A DNA stretch of 64,000 nt from Dendrophyllia cribrosa (GCA_024195265.1 JAJLRJ010000007.1:5848058-5912057); one strand, 5' to 3'. Shown: positions 37,401 to 63,399, counted from the first letter of the stretch. Program-made: numbers and translations. The notes: generated by a model not told the origin, from the sequence alone.

Positions 37401-38713
37401 GCGCGCCTGAATTCTCCCCCTTCCCTTCTCCTACAGGCTACACGAAAACGTGACGTGAGAGAACCGCCTGATACCCAGGGTACGAATTGCTCGCGGGGGG
37501 CGGAGGGGGGGGGGGCTGGAAGCAGTGTAGACTCCAAAACAACTACAAATATTAAGTAAAAAATGCGAAATGATCCTTACGGCAAGGAGAAGAGATTGAG
37601 GCGGGAAGTAAAATAAAAAGCCAAACAGTTGAATATATTGCCCGACATTTTGGTTTGCGGTTTTTATTTCACTTCTGTCTCAATGTCTTCTCCTTGCCGT
37701 AAGGATCAGTTTGCCGTTTGTCACTTATTATTTCAAAGGCTGATCCAGGTCTACAAAAAAGTCTGGCACTTTCGCTTTGTCGCGGTGGTTTTGCCGTTAT
37801 GATAGTTTTCAACTACAAATATATCTATGAATGCTCCGTACTAGACTCCTCCCGTAAAAATCGCTTGACAATTGCAAAAAAAAACGAGTGACCTAAAACT
37901 AAACACAAAATCGTTTAAAATGATGAAATATTACCCATGTTTATGATAAACGCCGGGCCCCGAACAAATGACGGGTTCAAATAAACGCCGGGTCCCCGAG
38001 GCCGAGTTTTAAATAAACGCCTCCGGCGATAAAATCAAGAAAATACGATATCTTATCAAACAGATATCAACGCGATATTCAAGTTAGTAGGATATTTTTT
38101 AAAATGTCACTGTATTGAAACCTAAATCGGTTTTTATTGGAACTTCCTGTCACGTATACGAAAGATCTTGTCCCTTTATATTTAAATATCAAATATAAAA
38201 ATGGATAAAATTTATTTTTTACTATTTACGGATGTCTCATTGCTCAACTAAAAATTCCCATCTTTAATATTTCGTTCGCCTACGCTGTGAAGCTTTACGC
38301 ATTTTTAACTTTATTTGCGCATCTTCAGTATGCATCGTCCTTTTCGGCCAGGAACGTTTGGTTCAGTCGAGGTTTATGCCATCGCCATACTGCCACTCTC
38401 TAAACTGCTTCGTGAATAAATTGAACTTACTGACAGAAAATGGCAGTGAGTCGAGAGGTAGAAATTTTGTGTCTCCCTTTATAAATAATTCCAAGTTAAG
38501 TTTCCATTTTCTGTTGTTAGGGCTGGTGATAAACAGTCTAATTTTCGATGGCGAATATCTTCTTCACGGTCCTTCACAGATTAGTCCAAAAACGTTTGTT
38601 GCTATTCAGCATGGCTCTTCTGAATGGACTCAGATAAGTTTAAACACTATGTAAAATAAATGATTTTTTTTAAACAGAGAACTTACCTTAAATCCTGCTT
38701 CGTACTGATCCAT
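354..38713 (-). CDS. MYO10: Unconventional myosin-X, 5' 40 exons (3' end outside window)
   Basis: Class X myosins are actin motors that move to filopodial tips and carry cargo with PH and MyTH4-FERM tails. Forty exons join in frame from the ATG at 38711-38713 to the left edge, about 1,269 residues. Domain order is SH3-like N-terminus, motor head (P-loop GESGAGKT near residue 159, switch II DIFGFE near 433), IQ motifs (about 735-830), charged helix (to about 953), split PH1/PH2, then PH3. This PH arrangement is diagnostic of class X. All introns used are GT-AG and all phases close. The last exon seen ends inside PH3 with a good donor, so MyTH4 and FERM should follow to the left. Exon coordinates are in the block entries below. 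Introns are full of transposons, including a complete LINE. Identity rests on recalled family sequence, not a search; I am very sure of the class. Confidence 0.95.
617..639 (-). CDS. MYO10: MYO10 exon 39, 23-nt microexon
   Basis: Exon 38 ends in phase 0 (CAA then GTGATG), while exon 40 needs two leading bases to read [13 protein letters not shown] 23-nt segment between an AG (minus strand CACTTTAG) and GTGAGA encodes DFLNKIQ and leaves AA, giving Lys at the joint. [12 protein letters not shown] aligns without gaps to the SSLKLKKR-WFVL segment of vertebrate PH3. The fit in phase, length and sequence supports it; no transcript was available. Confidence 0.75.
891..1345 (+). mobile_element. CCAAT-rich MITE copy 1, interrupted
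   Basis: Diverged copy of the roughly 280-bp family typified by 54739-55022: TTTTCA...GTGTCGAAAGTAATT at the left, CACTCAATTGAAAACTG at the right, with CCAATCA and GATTGG motifs inside. A palindromic element (1138-1312) splits its right end. It lies in the MYO10 intron between exons 38 and 39. Confidence 0.8.
1138..1312. mobile_element. Palindromic MITE nested in copy 1
   Basis: Arms of about 70 bp are nearly perfect inverted repeats: CAATAGCCCATTTCCG at the left, CGGAAATGGGCTG at the right, and CCATTCATATG/CATATGAATGG near the centre. The octamer TTGGTTTT flanks both sides (1130-1137 and 1313-1320), an apparent 8-bp target duplication, though the host MITE has a naturally repeated GGTTTT here. 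Confidence 0.75.
2470..2706. repeat. Three-unit minisatellite
   Basis: The segment GCTAAGCATGCTGGATA...TGACGTTTCAAGATGGCG, then GATTCGTTCCGCCTAGACGA, repeats three times, with an internal deletion in the first unit so spacing varies (about 66 and 95 bp). It is in the MYO10 intron just downstream of exon 37. Two units give overlapping open frames that are artefacts of the repetition. Confidence 0.85.
2801..8314 (-). CDS. MYO10: MYO10 exons 30-37: split PH1 with inserted PH2
   Basis: Exons: 30 at 8203-8314 (acidic linker then [11 protein letters not shown]), 31 at 7172-7248 ([20 protein letters not shown]), 32 at 6594-6652 ([18 protein letters not shown]), 33 at 5169-5279 ([19 protein letters not shown]), 34 at 4184-4279 ([19 protein letters not shown]), 35 at 3361-3454 ([20 protein letters not shown]), 36 at 3214-3269 ([19 protein letters not shown]), 37 at 2801-2886 ([20 protein letters not shown]). 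Exons 30-31 and 36-37 form PH1; exons 32-35 are the inserted PH2, the phosphoinositide-binding domain in the family. Only about 29 residues separate the charged helix from PH1. Confidence 0.9.
3564..3730 (+). repeat. 167-bp direct repeat, copy A
   Basis: Starts ACTAGCAGTAATCACAG and ends TTAGGATTGCG. It is nearly identical to 4845-5011 (a handful of differences) and in the same orientation. The two lie in adjacent MYO10 introns (exons 34/35 and 33/34). There are no clear terminal inverted repeats; it may be a fragment of a larger dispersed repeat. Confidence 0.8.
4402..4661 (+). mobile_element. CCAAT-rich MITE copy 2
   Basis: Complete at both ends (AGCTGTTTTCAATTGAC... and ...CACTCAATTGAAAACTGCT) but diverged in the left half. 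It keeps the GTGATTGGTCAGAGTAATTA block near the right end. It is in the MYO10 intron between exons 33 and 34. Confidence 0.82.
4845..5011 (+). repeat. 167-bp direct repeat, copy B
   Basis: Partner of 3564-3730, with the same two boundaries ACTAGCAG and GATTGCG. Flanking bases differ on both sides, so the repeat unit is delimited to within a few bases. Exon 34 of MYO10 lies between the two copies. Confidence 0.8.
5416..5936 (+). mobile_element. CCAAT-rich MITE copy 3, split by copy 4
   Basis: Left part is 5416-5634; the short right tail ACACTCAATTAAAAATCG resumes after 5917. Copy 4 of the same family is inserted in opposite orientation near its right terminus. In the MYO10 intron between exons 32 and 33. 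Confidence 0.8.
5635..5917 (-). mobile_element. CCAAT-rich MITE copy 4, complete
   Basis: Full-length copy, AGAGCAGTTTTCAATTGAGT to CAATTGAAAACTGCTC, almost identical to the reverse complement of copy 8 at 54739-55022, so it is among the youngest. It is nested inside copy 3. Confidence 0.88.
6771..7030 (+). mobile_element. CAG...CTG MITE, copy 1
   Basis: 260 bp with inverted ends CAGAAACCCATAAGTGGGTT... and ...AACCCACTTATGGATTTCTG. CTAATAT flanks both sides, a 7-bp target duplication. It is in the MYO10 intron between exons 31 and 32. The CAG/CTG ends suggest a hAT-related non-autonomous element, although hAT duplications are usually 8 bp. Confidence 0.82.
7286..7448 (+). mobile_element. hAT-like MITE, CAGGGGCGTAGC ends
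   Basis: Begins CAGGGGCGTAGCTAGGAT and ends CCCTAGCTACGTCCCTG, an inverted pair with G-rich and C-rich subterminal runs. Short flanking repeat CAGGA on both sides. The same end sequence occurs in the element at 52084-52226. It lies in the MYO10 intron between exons 30 and 31. Confidence 0.75.
7758..8017 (+). mobile_element. CAG...CTG MITE, copy 2
   Basis: Second copy of the 6771-7030 element, about 95% alike by eye, same orientation and length. Flanks GTTAAAC and GTGAAAC are a 7-bp duplication with one mismatch. It is in the same region of MYO10, between exons 30 and 31. Confidence 0.82.
8694..11313 (-). CDS. MYO10: MYO10 exons 25-29: end of IQ region and charged single alpha-helix
   Basis: Exons: 25 at 11189-11313 ([19 protein letters not shown], then Glu/Arg-rich), 26 at 10547-10607, 27 at 9795-9956, 28 at 9226-9266, 29 at 8694-8781 (ends IAELDRQLK). 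Residues about 812-945 are almost wholly E, K, R, A and Q in the alternating pattern of a stable single alpha-helix, which acts as a lever extension in class X. Because the codons are purine-rich, the complementary strand gives long spurious Ser/Phe/Leu reading frames, which I ignored. Confidence 0.9.
8907..9105 (-). mobile_element. CCAAT-rich MITE copy 5, internally deleted
   Basis: Both ends are recognisable (GTGTCGTAAAACCAAAACCA and CACTCAATTGAAAACC), but the central block with the CGCGTTTTCCCGCGC motif is missing, leaving about 199 bp. In the MYO10 intron between exons 28 and 29. Confidence 0.78.
9360..9722. repeat. Degenerate tandem repeat of an ACACACCAAACAATGTGG motif
   Basis: The core AAGGAACACACACCAAACAA recurs about seven times with variable spacers (TCAAGTCTGAAGCAATACAA, TCTGGAACAACACTAA), giving a higher-order period near 120 bp. 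It lies in the MYO10 intron between exons 27 and 28. The complementary strand shows a hydrophobic open frame that is a by-product of the repeat. Confidence 0.8.
11427..11690 (-). mobile_element. CCAAT-rich MITE copy 6, next to a splice donor
   Basis: Complete but diverged copy (AGAGCAATTTTC... to ...GAATTGAAAAGTGCTCT). Its end at 11690 is nine bases from the exon 24 donor (GT at 11698-11699 on the complementary strand), so it starts inside the 5' end of that MYO10 intron. Confidence 0.85.
11700..12035 (-). CDS. MYO10: MYO10 exons 23-24: IQ motifs
   Basis: Exon 23 (11874-12035) starts [15 protein letters not shown], the end of the converter, then [19 protein letters not shown] and IITIQKNYK, the first IQ motif and the start of the second. 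Exon 24 (11700-11759) reads [20 protein letters not shown]. The third IQ motif continues into exon 25. These bind calmodulin-type light chains in the family. The exon 24 donor, AAG then GTTGGA, is followed nine bases later by the end of a CCAAT-rich MITE. Confidence 0.9.
12132..14707 (-). CDS. MYO10: MYO10 exons 18-22: actin-binding loop and converter
   Basis: Exons: 18 at 14663-14707 ([15 protein letters not shown]), 19 at 13718-13823 ([19 protein letters not shown], then a Lys/Arg-rich loop 2 ending RPTVSSQFK), 20 at 13521-13601 ([14 protein letters not shown]), 21 at 12530-12654 ([20 protein letters not shown], the SH1 helix region, lacking the reactive Cys as many classes do), 22 at 12132-12243 ([10 protein letters not shown], converter, ending FKLGKTK). 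The 5.8-kb intron before exon 18 contains the L1-like LINE and the left minisatellite lies in the intron after it. Confidence 0.93.
13885..14461 (-). mobile_element. tRNA-derived SINE carrying a ~77-bp minisatellite
   Basis: Read on the minus strand, it starts GGAGGCGCGGTGGTGTAATGG, continues through an A-box-like TTAGCACATTC, and has a perfect B box GGTTCAAGGCC, the RNA polymerase III promoter of tRNA-derived SINEs. After about 150 bases it passes into five copies of a ~77-bp unit (13925-14300; AGTATTGCTACACCCTCCTG, CATCACAGGGTGACCTGG, ATACTATGAAGTGAC). It ends with TGTGGGCTT near 13890. The GATGGACTAGCATCCCATCC core resembles the conserved middle domain of widespread invertebrate SINEs. In the MYO10 intron between exons 18 and 19. 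Confidence 0.75.
14884..15795 (+). CDS. LINE ORF1, coiled-coil nucleic-acid-binding protein
   Basis: 303 residues from the ATG at 14884; the frame is open for 13 more codons upstream, but only with a GTG. Layout fits an L1-type ORF1p: basic Ser/Lys-rich N-terminus ([11 protein letters not shown]), a long heptad-bearing coiled coil (about residues 45-165), then a region with [18 protein letters not shown] and [16 protein letters not shown] resembling the RRM and C-terminal domains that bind RNA as a trimer. In L1 elements ORF1p coats the transcript and acts as a chaperone during target-primed reverse transcription. Confidence 0.85.
   Translation: MASKHKSSKRKERRQSSGEFSEESSPSPDEKKPRNESIEGDEEEALATLNMAEQINERLDQVLSRLGALEKKLEKLDRIEVKLQEVNATVFKLESNVSTLHGEITQLKTKHDETDKLTHKLERSVEFLNGSVEQADEDINNLKTQYKLETSLLNQKLLYLEAYSRRENLKFVNIPVELNEDVDGEGAEDTREVLWKFLEEKLHVEDAREIEFQRVHRNGRKTSNNPRPILARFLRFTDRELVRKKAKELKGTNFVIYEDLPKELIDRRRLMLPKLKAAKKQGSRAYFSASEPDKLYVNGTLVL
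16127..19831 (+). CDS. LINE ORF2, endonuclease-reverse transcriptase
   Basis: 1,234 residues, uninterrupted. The N-terminal apurinic-like endonuclease shows [32 protein letters not shown] and PDHKAV. The reverse transcriptase (about residues 490-800) shows [48 protein letters not shown] and the catalytic FADD. Near the C-terminus is a CCHC-type zinc motif (CIYC...HTFSNC). All catalytic motifs seen are intact. These features and the two-ORF layout place it in the L1 group; assignment to L1 proper or the Tx1-like branch would need a tree. The start chosen is the first ATG ahead of SLNVRGL. Confidence 0.92.
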   Translation: MSLNVRGLRNQVKRRSIFRFLKDQNCLFYFLQEIYSKPGDETVWRSEWGGDIFFSHGSIHSRGVCILINPLYGQTVNNFNKDQNGRIVSVDIASEAGNLSVCNIYAPNNLQQQNEFLHFLHEYLMSNTDIGNLVIGGDWNVVLYAIDKIGGAAWKPHTYRNNLISMMRELELVDIYRKQNPSKLSFTYESKALNLSSRIDFFLIAQSLIKCVSHIGTKVSIAPDHKAVKLSLTVTKKRRGPGLWKFNNSLVEDEEYKKLIKENYPNIINKYSDVEDKRLKWELIKMEIRALTIPYSKNKQKKLRIKEQDLGDRLEELDNLLSQNVDVDDTSETQQREYTRLKQELHFLYENKGKGSILRSKARWTEQGEKPTKYFFNLEKRNYNRKVIKELKRPDGDNISKEEDILLEIENFYRDLYTSNHVEDKSRLFENFVRNLEIPKLQNTEQDELGEITLKECSDVLRTFASGKSPGDDGFTWEFYNCFFDLLGQDLVDCFNAAFKEGEMSISQKRGVVTLVPKEDSDLADLANWRPITLLNMDYKIASKIVARRIEKVLTLLINPDQTGFIKGRYIGQNVRQINDILEQTKLQNIPGLLLQLDFRKAFDTIEWDFIQKTITVFNFGDNIKRWITTLYKNSESAVLNNGFCTNYFKLSRGVRQGCPLSPYLFILAVELLACKIRQDKEIHGITIFRKEFKIGQFADDTTLFCKDTNTVQRAIVRLNDFGDLSGLRLNPSKTKAMWLGPWRYCKETPFGFKWPKEPIRALGIFISYDEKKNDQYNFKEKIQKIDTIHGIWQSRNLTLFGRCLITKSLGISQLVHSTSILDIPKKCIQDVNSLIFKFIWKNKKDKINRKVMFQDYDNGGLRAPSIETMSKSLKLAWISRFLINDQMGSESWKVIPNYYFDKYGGLKFLLHCNYDEKFLEQAKFPNFYKQILLYFSELKASYNPESDQELILYNNKEIRINSQTIFYRSWFSSNIIFIHDLLKADGKILPYAEFIRKYKLSCNFLTYMQVVSAIPQTLIIKARIKCLDKTILLSEYEFQLSRDTTINLLKLKNRDYYWLLINKDKQVLKASVKWERDLQPDMVRIDSFFSRVKYISRENKLREFYFKLLHRIVVTKRELHLFGIKNDMLCIYCRENDSIIHTFSNCHWSKEFFLEVIKWFNKENGTSFSLSPTEILFGTSSTSKTDLITNNLNCTLLFAKYYLYTQKLAQKNLSLEEFVVKLNCRFHLEKSPL
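20095..20361 (+). pseudogene. 3' fragment of a second LINE reverse-transcriptase ORF
   Basis: Conceptual translation reads [18 protein letters not shown], then [20 protein letters not shown], a stop ([19 protein letters not shown]), and DALCATWGL before the final stop. This is the conserved tail found in many CR1/RTE-like ORF2 proteins (RRWRWLGHVLR, GRPKTTWRR). It is truncated at the 5' end and carries an in-frame stop. A CAT/ACC-rich microsatellite follows (20375-20475). Confidence 0.75.
20375..20475. repeat. CAT/ACC-rich simple repeat
   Basis: Imperfect trinucleotide run of CAT, CAC and ACC between the LINE fragment and MYO10 exon 17. Similar CAT/AAC triplets occur just left of the L1-like element (14770-14801), so the two LINE insertions may have interrupted one ancestral simple repeat. 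Confidence 0.7.
20557..23256 (-). CDS. MYO10: MYO10 exons 12-17: switch II, relay and lower 50-kDa region
   Basis: Exons: 12 at 23110-23256 (ends [14 protein letters not shown], switch II), 13 at 22461-22561 ([20 protein letters not shown], relay helix), 14 at 21674-21740 ([20 protein letters not shown]), 15 at 21494-21586 ([20 protein letters not shown]), 16 at 20718-20786 ([20 protein letters not shown]), 17 at 20557-20594 ([12 protein letters not shown]). All switch II and relay residues expected of an active motor are present. A CCAAT-rich MITE ends only 21 bases upstream of the exon 12 acceptor. Confidence 0.93.
23278..23546 (-). mobile_element. CCAAT-rich MITE copy 7, at the exon 12 acceptor
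   Basis: Diverged full-length copy (AGAGCAGATTCCAGTTGAAT to CACTCAATTAAAAACCACTC). Its near end is 21 bases from the first base of MYO10 exon 12, so the branch point and part of the pyrimidine tract of that intron must lie in or beside it. Confidence 0.82.
23683..25839 (-). CDS. MYO10: MYO10 exons 9-11: upper 50-kDa region of the motor
   Basis: Exon 9 (25736-25839) reads [19 protein letters not shown]. Exon 10 (24728-24857) includes [20 protein letters not shown], the conserved helix of all myosin heads. Exon 11 (23683-23801) ends [14 protein letters not shown], which leads to the [10 protein letters not shown] motif at the start of exon 12. Donor dinucleotides are GTATGT in all three cases, and the phases (1, 1, 0 at exon ends) are continuous. 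Confidence 0.92.
25104..25122. repeat. Poly-C tract
   Basis: An unbroken run of C of about 18 bases preceded and followed by CTCCC. It is one of several G/C homopolymers in these introns (others at 29701, 29880, 33697 and 41791). Confidence 0.8.
25186..25606. mobile_element. Inverted-repeat element with internal AAAGTAATGGCTACC repeats
   Basis: Termini are TACCATAGAGTTCCAAAAGT and ACTTTTGGAACTCTACGGTA. Inside, short direct units such as AAAAGTAATGGCTACC and GAAAGTAACAGCC recur about eight times. It has no coding capacity. In the MYO10 intron between exons 9 and 10. Confidence 0.75.
26226..27768. mobile_element. hAT-like element, 1.5 kb
   Basis: Perfect 21-bp inverted ends, CAGGGATTCTGACAGGGTGCG, with near-identical 8-bp flanks (TCTATATA and TATATATA). 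Subterminal zones hold about four and five copies of ATTGTGCGG. No transposase is evident. A short plus-strand open frame (27397-27618, 73 codons, very basic at its start: [20 protein letters not shown]) is unrecognised. A TA-flanked element is nested within (26646-27002). It occupies most of the MYO10 intron between exons 8 and 9. Confidence 0.82.
26646..27002. mobile_element. Nested mariner-type MITE
   Basis: Perfect 32-bp inverted ends starting TTACAGCCATGCTCCGTCAC, with TA at each boundary, the usual Tc1/mariner target. It lies inside the hAT-like element, so it inserted later. There is no transposase frame. Confidence 0.8.
27897..28060. mobile_element. hAT-like MITE, 164 bp
   Basis: Ends CAGGGTGTTCATTA and TAATGAAAACCCTG are inverted repeats with one mismatch. 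TTATT flanks both sides. The interior repeats ATTCTCCTGCTA three times. It is in the MYO10 intron between exons 8 and 9. Confidence 0.72.
28465..30134 (-). CDS. MYO10: MYO10 exons 5-8: P-loop and switch I
   Basis: Exon 5 (30009-30134) begins with the second half of a Ser codon and reads [20 protein letters not shown], the nucleotide-binding P-loop. Exon 6 (29297-29421) reads [20 protein letters not shown] then FGKFIHLKF, which is switch I (NNNSSRFGK). Exon 7 is the 14-nt microexon 29150-29163. Exon 8 (28465-28549) begins [17 protein letters not shown]. Phases run 2-1-0-1 across these exons. The Walker lysine and the switch I Asn, Ser and Arg are present, so the ATPase should be active. Confidence 0.92.
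29150..29163 (-). CDS. MYO10: MYO10 exon 7, 14-nt microexon
   Basis: On the minus strand an AG precedes TTCTCCTTGAGAAG, which is followed by GTAAAT. Joined to the T left by exon 6, it encodes FLLEK. That fills exactly the gap between GGKIQD and NRVVRQ, where class X and other myosins have DYLLEKNRVV. Without it the motor would be frameshifted. The upstream polypyrimidine tract is weak. Confidence 0.85.
29697..29895. repeat. G-rich tracts
   Basis: Several runs of 7 to 13 G (29700-29719, 29850-29866, 29878-29890) in the intron between MYO10 exons 5 and 6. On the transcribed strand's RNA these become C-runs; on the plus strand they could form quadruplexes. Confidence 0.75.
30275..30395 (-). mobile_element. 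tRNA-derived SINE head
   Basis: On the minus strand TAGCTCAGCGGTTAGAGC is a standard A-box/D-arm and GGTTCGAATAC a B box. A pyrimidine-rich TTTTTTCTTTGTCCCACGC tail follows. The stems do not pair into a full cloverleaf, so this is a SINE, not a tRNA gene. In the MYO10 intron between exons 4 and 5. Confidence 0.75.
30476..30830. mobile_element. Composite element, uninterrupted copy
   Basis: Two adjoining modules: a stretch with TATGGCCCTGCGAACC...GCCGTACGGCCATACTA...GGTCATATGATAA, then a palindrome from TTATTGACTAAGTTAGGTCG to TTAATTAGTCAATAAG. The same pair occurs in reverse at 43728-44275, where a third element interrupts the CATATG at the junction. Confidence 0.72.
31211..31818. mobile_element. 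608-bp foldback element with TTAA ends
   Basis: Nearly a complete palindrome: TTAAGGTGGCTCGACTGGGT at the left, CCCAGTCGAGCCACCTTAA at the right, arms of about 285 bp around a short loop near 31510. TTAA at both ends is the target duplication of piggyBac-type transposons. It is inserted in an older repeat that continues on both sides. In the MYO10 intron between exons 4 and 5. Confidence 0.8.
32094..38713 (-). CDS. MYO10: MYO10 exons 1-4: start and N-terminal motor
   Basis: Exon 1 codes 38687-38713 (MDQYEAGFK), then GTAAGT. Exon 2 is 34848-34946 and begins [17 protein letters not shown], the SH3-like strand. Exon 3 is 32849-33007 and carries [10 protein letters not shown] and [13 protein letters not shown]. 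Exon 4 is 32094-32281, from [14 protein letters not shown] to [14 protein letters not shown]. The start was chosen because it is the only ATG-bearing segment that splices in phase 0 onto exon 2, and it matches the short leader of class X heads. Exon 1 lies 3.7 kb upstream of exon 2, with a Mutator-like element between them. No upstream non-coding exon could be identified. Confidence 0.9.
33697..33719. repeat. Poly-G tract, 23 bases
   Basis: Uninterrupted G homopolymer in the intron between MYO10 exons 2 and 3. Its exact length is likely to be unreliable in the assembly. Confidence 0.85.
33857..33970. mobile_element. Short MITE, CGTTCCCAGGGTCTCTC ends
   Basis: AACTTCGTTCCCAGGGTCTC at the left and GAGACCCTGGGAACGAGGTT at the right form a 20-bp imperfect inverted pair around about 75 bp. 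In the MYO10 intron between exons 2 and 3. The rest of that intron (33971-34847) is A/T-rich with no recognised feature. Confidence 0.72.
36018..37284. mobile_element. Mutator-like element with long inverted ends
   Basis: The element proper is 36027-37275, from TAGCCTGCAGAACAGGCGTT to its inverted partner ending CTGCAGGCTA. Terminal repeats are about 125-140 bp, and each is itself a hairpin (CAGGCGTTATTTTT and AAAAAATAACGCCTG). The 9-mer GCGTTCGAA flanks both sides (36018-36026, 37276-37284); long ends plus a 9-bp duplication are hallmarks of Mutator-like elements. No transposase is present. Inside is a TATA-like TATAAAA (36261) and an ATG-less open frame (36276-36473). It lies between MYO10 exons 1 and 2. 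Confidence 0.82.
37291..37441. mobile_element. Short palindromic element beside the Mutator-like insertion
   Basis: GTAGCCTG...AAGAATTCAGGCGCGCG pairs with CGCGCGCCTGAATTC...CAGGCTAC. The left arm resembles the sequence just left of 36018, suggesting the Mutator-like element landed in or beside a related repeat. Confidence 0.6.
37570..37711. mobile_element. 142-bp palindromic MITE
   Basis: GATCCTTACGGCAAGGAGAA at the left is answered by TTCTCCTTGCCGTAAGGATC at the right, and the arms continue as AAATAAAAAGCC and GGTTTTTATTT around a loop of about 35 bases. In the MYO10 intron between exons 1 and 2. Confidence 0.8.
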
Positions 38714-39877
38714 TTCACAACACAATGCAGAAAGCTGCTTTAAACATATATCCTTTTGCATGTACTGTGACCATTTGACTGCCGACTGTTAAACGAAAAA
38801 GCTATTAAAAAATGCTGTTACTTATTGGTTTACGATGACAAAGTGTCTCAAATAGTGCCTTGAAAAACGACATTTTAATATGAAAATGAATTTTAAAAAC
38901 GTACTTAATTAAGAAGCAATATTGTTACAGGTTCAGAAAAGAGCTCGGAAACCGCGGGATAAAAACACATCACATATCTCTATCTTTTTATCCTTTTAAG
39001 ATGGGAATATAAGCTATCAAAAGTGTTTCTGTGCATCTTTACTGCCTTTAATACATCGCATGTCACGGAGTTCGATAGCATTTTGCCAAGAAACGTTTAG
39101 CAGTCACGTGCTTAATGTATTATGAAATGTGAAAGGATGTAAAAGCCATCCTCGGAAACACTCCAACCTTTGCTAAAAAGCATTTTTTTTTAATAAAATG
39201 ATAAAATGATTTTAAAAGGTGCCGCTAAATGAAATATTTCATGATTATATGCATAAAAATAAAAAAACTTAGTTAAACGTTCGGTCATTTGAAATTTTCG
39301 TTTAATTTTTGGCCGGGTAAAAAGATACTCGGCCAGTTTTATATGTGGAATGCCGGACTCTTTCGGTGGGTGTTCGATTGAGGACCGTAAATAATAGTGT
39401 TATTTTGACCGGGTTTTGGTCAGCTATTAAAAAACCATACAATCTACTTTTGCATACAGTGACAGATGGGAGTAAATATGCAATGTTTTTACACAAAAAA
39501 TATTACAAGATGTTATCACATGTATGTATCTTGCTTTGGTAGTAGACAATCATCTGTCTATTTGGGTGGATATGAGTTTCGATGGACATTGTTACGCTTT
39601 GTATAATTACAATACTGGCTATTCGCACTGCATAAATTATGCATAAATTATCGCCATCACACAGGTGTAAAACGCTTGCGACGGGGCTTTCTATCCGTCA
39701 ATGGAGGAATTTTTTTTGGTATTCAACTACTAGCTAAGTATTGACTTCATACTCTAATTTTAAAACTTCATTAAATCTCCAATATTTCGCTTGACTCTGC
39801 GGAGACTCTGTGCCGCGCTCTACGGGGAACTGCATTTAAGCTTTATCAAGTTAAGTGGGCTCATGGCAGTTTCTAGT

Positions 39878-40045
39878 AATAGACCAATTCCGATATATTA
39901 AAATTCATACTTGGCTCCGAGGCTTAGGGGAATAAAACAAAAGAAATCACATCGAGGTTCAGGTATGAATAATTTATTTCTTTTGTTTTATTCCCCTAAG
40001 CCTCGGAGCCAAGTATGAATTTTAATATATCGGAATTGGTCTATT
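39878..40045. mobile_element. Perfect palindrome, 70-bp arms
   Basis: AATAGACCAATTCCGATATA...AAAGAAAT is followed, after a 28-base loop, by its reverse complement ending TATATCGGAATTGGTCTATT. I see no mismatch in the arms, so the insertion is very recent. It is in the MYO10-MUT spacer. Confidence 0.85.
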
Positions 40046-40365
40046 GGCCACTCCGAAAAATACCATAATACTCTTTTATGTGCAGGCTCAACCTCACCGG
40101 GGTGTAATTATTCAAGTCTCCTTTGTTAGAATGGCACAATGGAATTCAGAGTACATGTAGGAACGCTAAGACGTAGCATTGTGTGTTCGCATACAAATGT
40201 GCTCCTTATGCAAATTGCCAAGAAGTTGAAGCATAGCACGTGCAGTTCGTGCTGAAAACAAAAGAAATTGGAAAAATGAGGCTTACATCAAGCACCACCC
40301 AAACCTGCACTTTAAAGAGTATTATGGTATTTTTAATAGTTTCTGGAGTGGGCAATTTCCACTAC
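40046..40365. mobile_element. Inverted-repeat element in the divergent spacer
   Basis: CCACTCCGAAAAATACCATAA and its inverse TTATGGTATTTTT...GGAGTGG bracket about 230 bp. One arm carries ten extra bases (AATAGTTTCT). It directly abuts the 39878-40045 palindrome. Confidence 0.68.
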
Positions 40366-40945
40366 TTTTTTTATTATTGAATTGTAATTAGCACACTTTA
40401 ATAGCATGAGAAAAGCATTATTAACATATGAAAGGCAGAAAGGTTTGTATCAAAGCAAGGTCACCTCCAGCCTCGCTTCCAGTCAAAGGCAAGGTCACCA
40501 AGCACACAACTGTAAAAAGGACTATTGGTATTCGCTTGTCGGATAATTTTTGGTGTATTTTGTCCTGCGCACAATTCAGCGATTTTGAAAGCGTTACTGA
40601 ATTTCCCGCGAATTATATTCTATTGTAGTTGAAGCGAAGGCCACGGTTGTTGCTGATTCATTGGCTCGCGGTATTTTAATCTCTTCTGGAGACGTATGTT
40701 GTTTACGAAACTTTACGAGCGAAAATCTTGCACTTGATTTTTGAGAGAATATGTCGATTTTGAACGAATTTTAGTAAACTGTACGTGACAGGTGCTGTTG
40801 CGCGACATTGCGTTACAGTAAACACGGTCAGCCAGACTGGCGGTCAGCTGTCTTTATTTTTGTCGTTCAGTACATCATGTAAACATTGTATTGCAGACAG
40901 GGACGACCTTGTCAGTAAACATTTTTTTTGCTTACATTTTCGGAT

Positions 40946-62651
<21,706 letters not shown>

Positions 62652-63032
62652 ACAATCTGTATTCGGGAAACGAGTTCATTTGCAATAGACATCCCGCGGG
62701 ATCTTCCACGAAGGTTGCTAAGAAACCAGTAACGTTTCGCATCGTAATTTTCACGAGGATTTTTGTCTGAACGTAAATTCTTTCTCATTCTTAAAGTATA
62801 GATTCTAAACAACGTCTTTAAATATAATGTCGAGAGCTTGACCCCTGTGTCATTAAATGATGCGGTTACTAGGCTAAATCTTTTAACTTCATTTTATCTG
62901 TAAATAAGAAAGCTGTAGAAAGAAAACAACAATTACTTTCAACCGAAAATTTAGTTCAAAAAACTATCAAATAATAGAGGTTTTTCTTATATTAAGTGTT
63001 TGGGTGTGTTTTATGTTGATAGAGGTCTTATC

Positions 63033-63038
63033 AATAAA
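63033..63038 (+). terminator. MMUT: MUT polyadenylation signal
   Basis: First canonical AATAAA downstream of the MUT stop codon, 382 bases after it, in an A/T-rich stretch followed by GT-rich sequence. ATTAAA variants lie nearer (62852) and could be used instead. Confidence 0.55.
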
Positions 63039-63399
63039 CCGAAATGGTTTGAATTTGCTTTAAATTAGGGGTGCGAATGAGTTAAAAACTTATGGGAAAG
63101 TAAAAAGGTTACTAGATAAAGTAAAGAGTTTGTTTGCTTCACTACAAGCCTAAATCGTGCCGATTGTATTCTCGTCCCAATCCCTCCGTGGCGTACTTGT
63201 AAACTAGCTCTTCAGCTAAGCGTACCGTCCACGCTAAATTAAGGATTGATTGATTAAAGGGGGCCTGAGTTCTAGACCAAACTCATGAGGCTACTCTGAA
63301 AACGAAAGCTGTACTTTTGTTGCTATGGGTAACGAACTTCGCATCCGGGTCTCAGCCTAGCTTGTATCGTCATCTCGTTTGCTTATACAAACCACGATA

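Larger units (their letters stand above)
38714..40945. other. Spacer between divergent MYO10 and MUT start codons
   Basis: 2.2 kb containing both 5' UTRs and presumably both promoters. I see no convincing TATA box or CpG-dense block. The middle is taken by a perfect 70-bp-arm palindrome (39878-40045) and an adjoining inverted-repeat element (40046-40365). The rest is A/T-rich and unremarkable. Confidence 0.6.
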
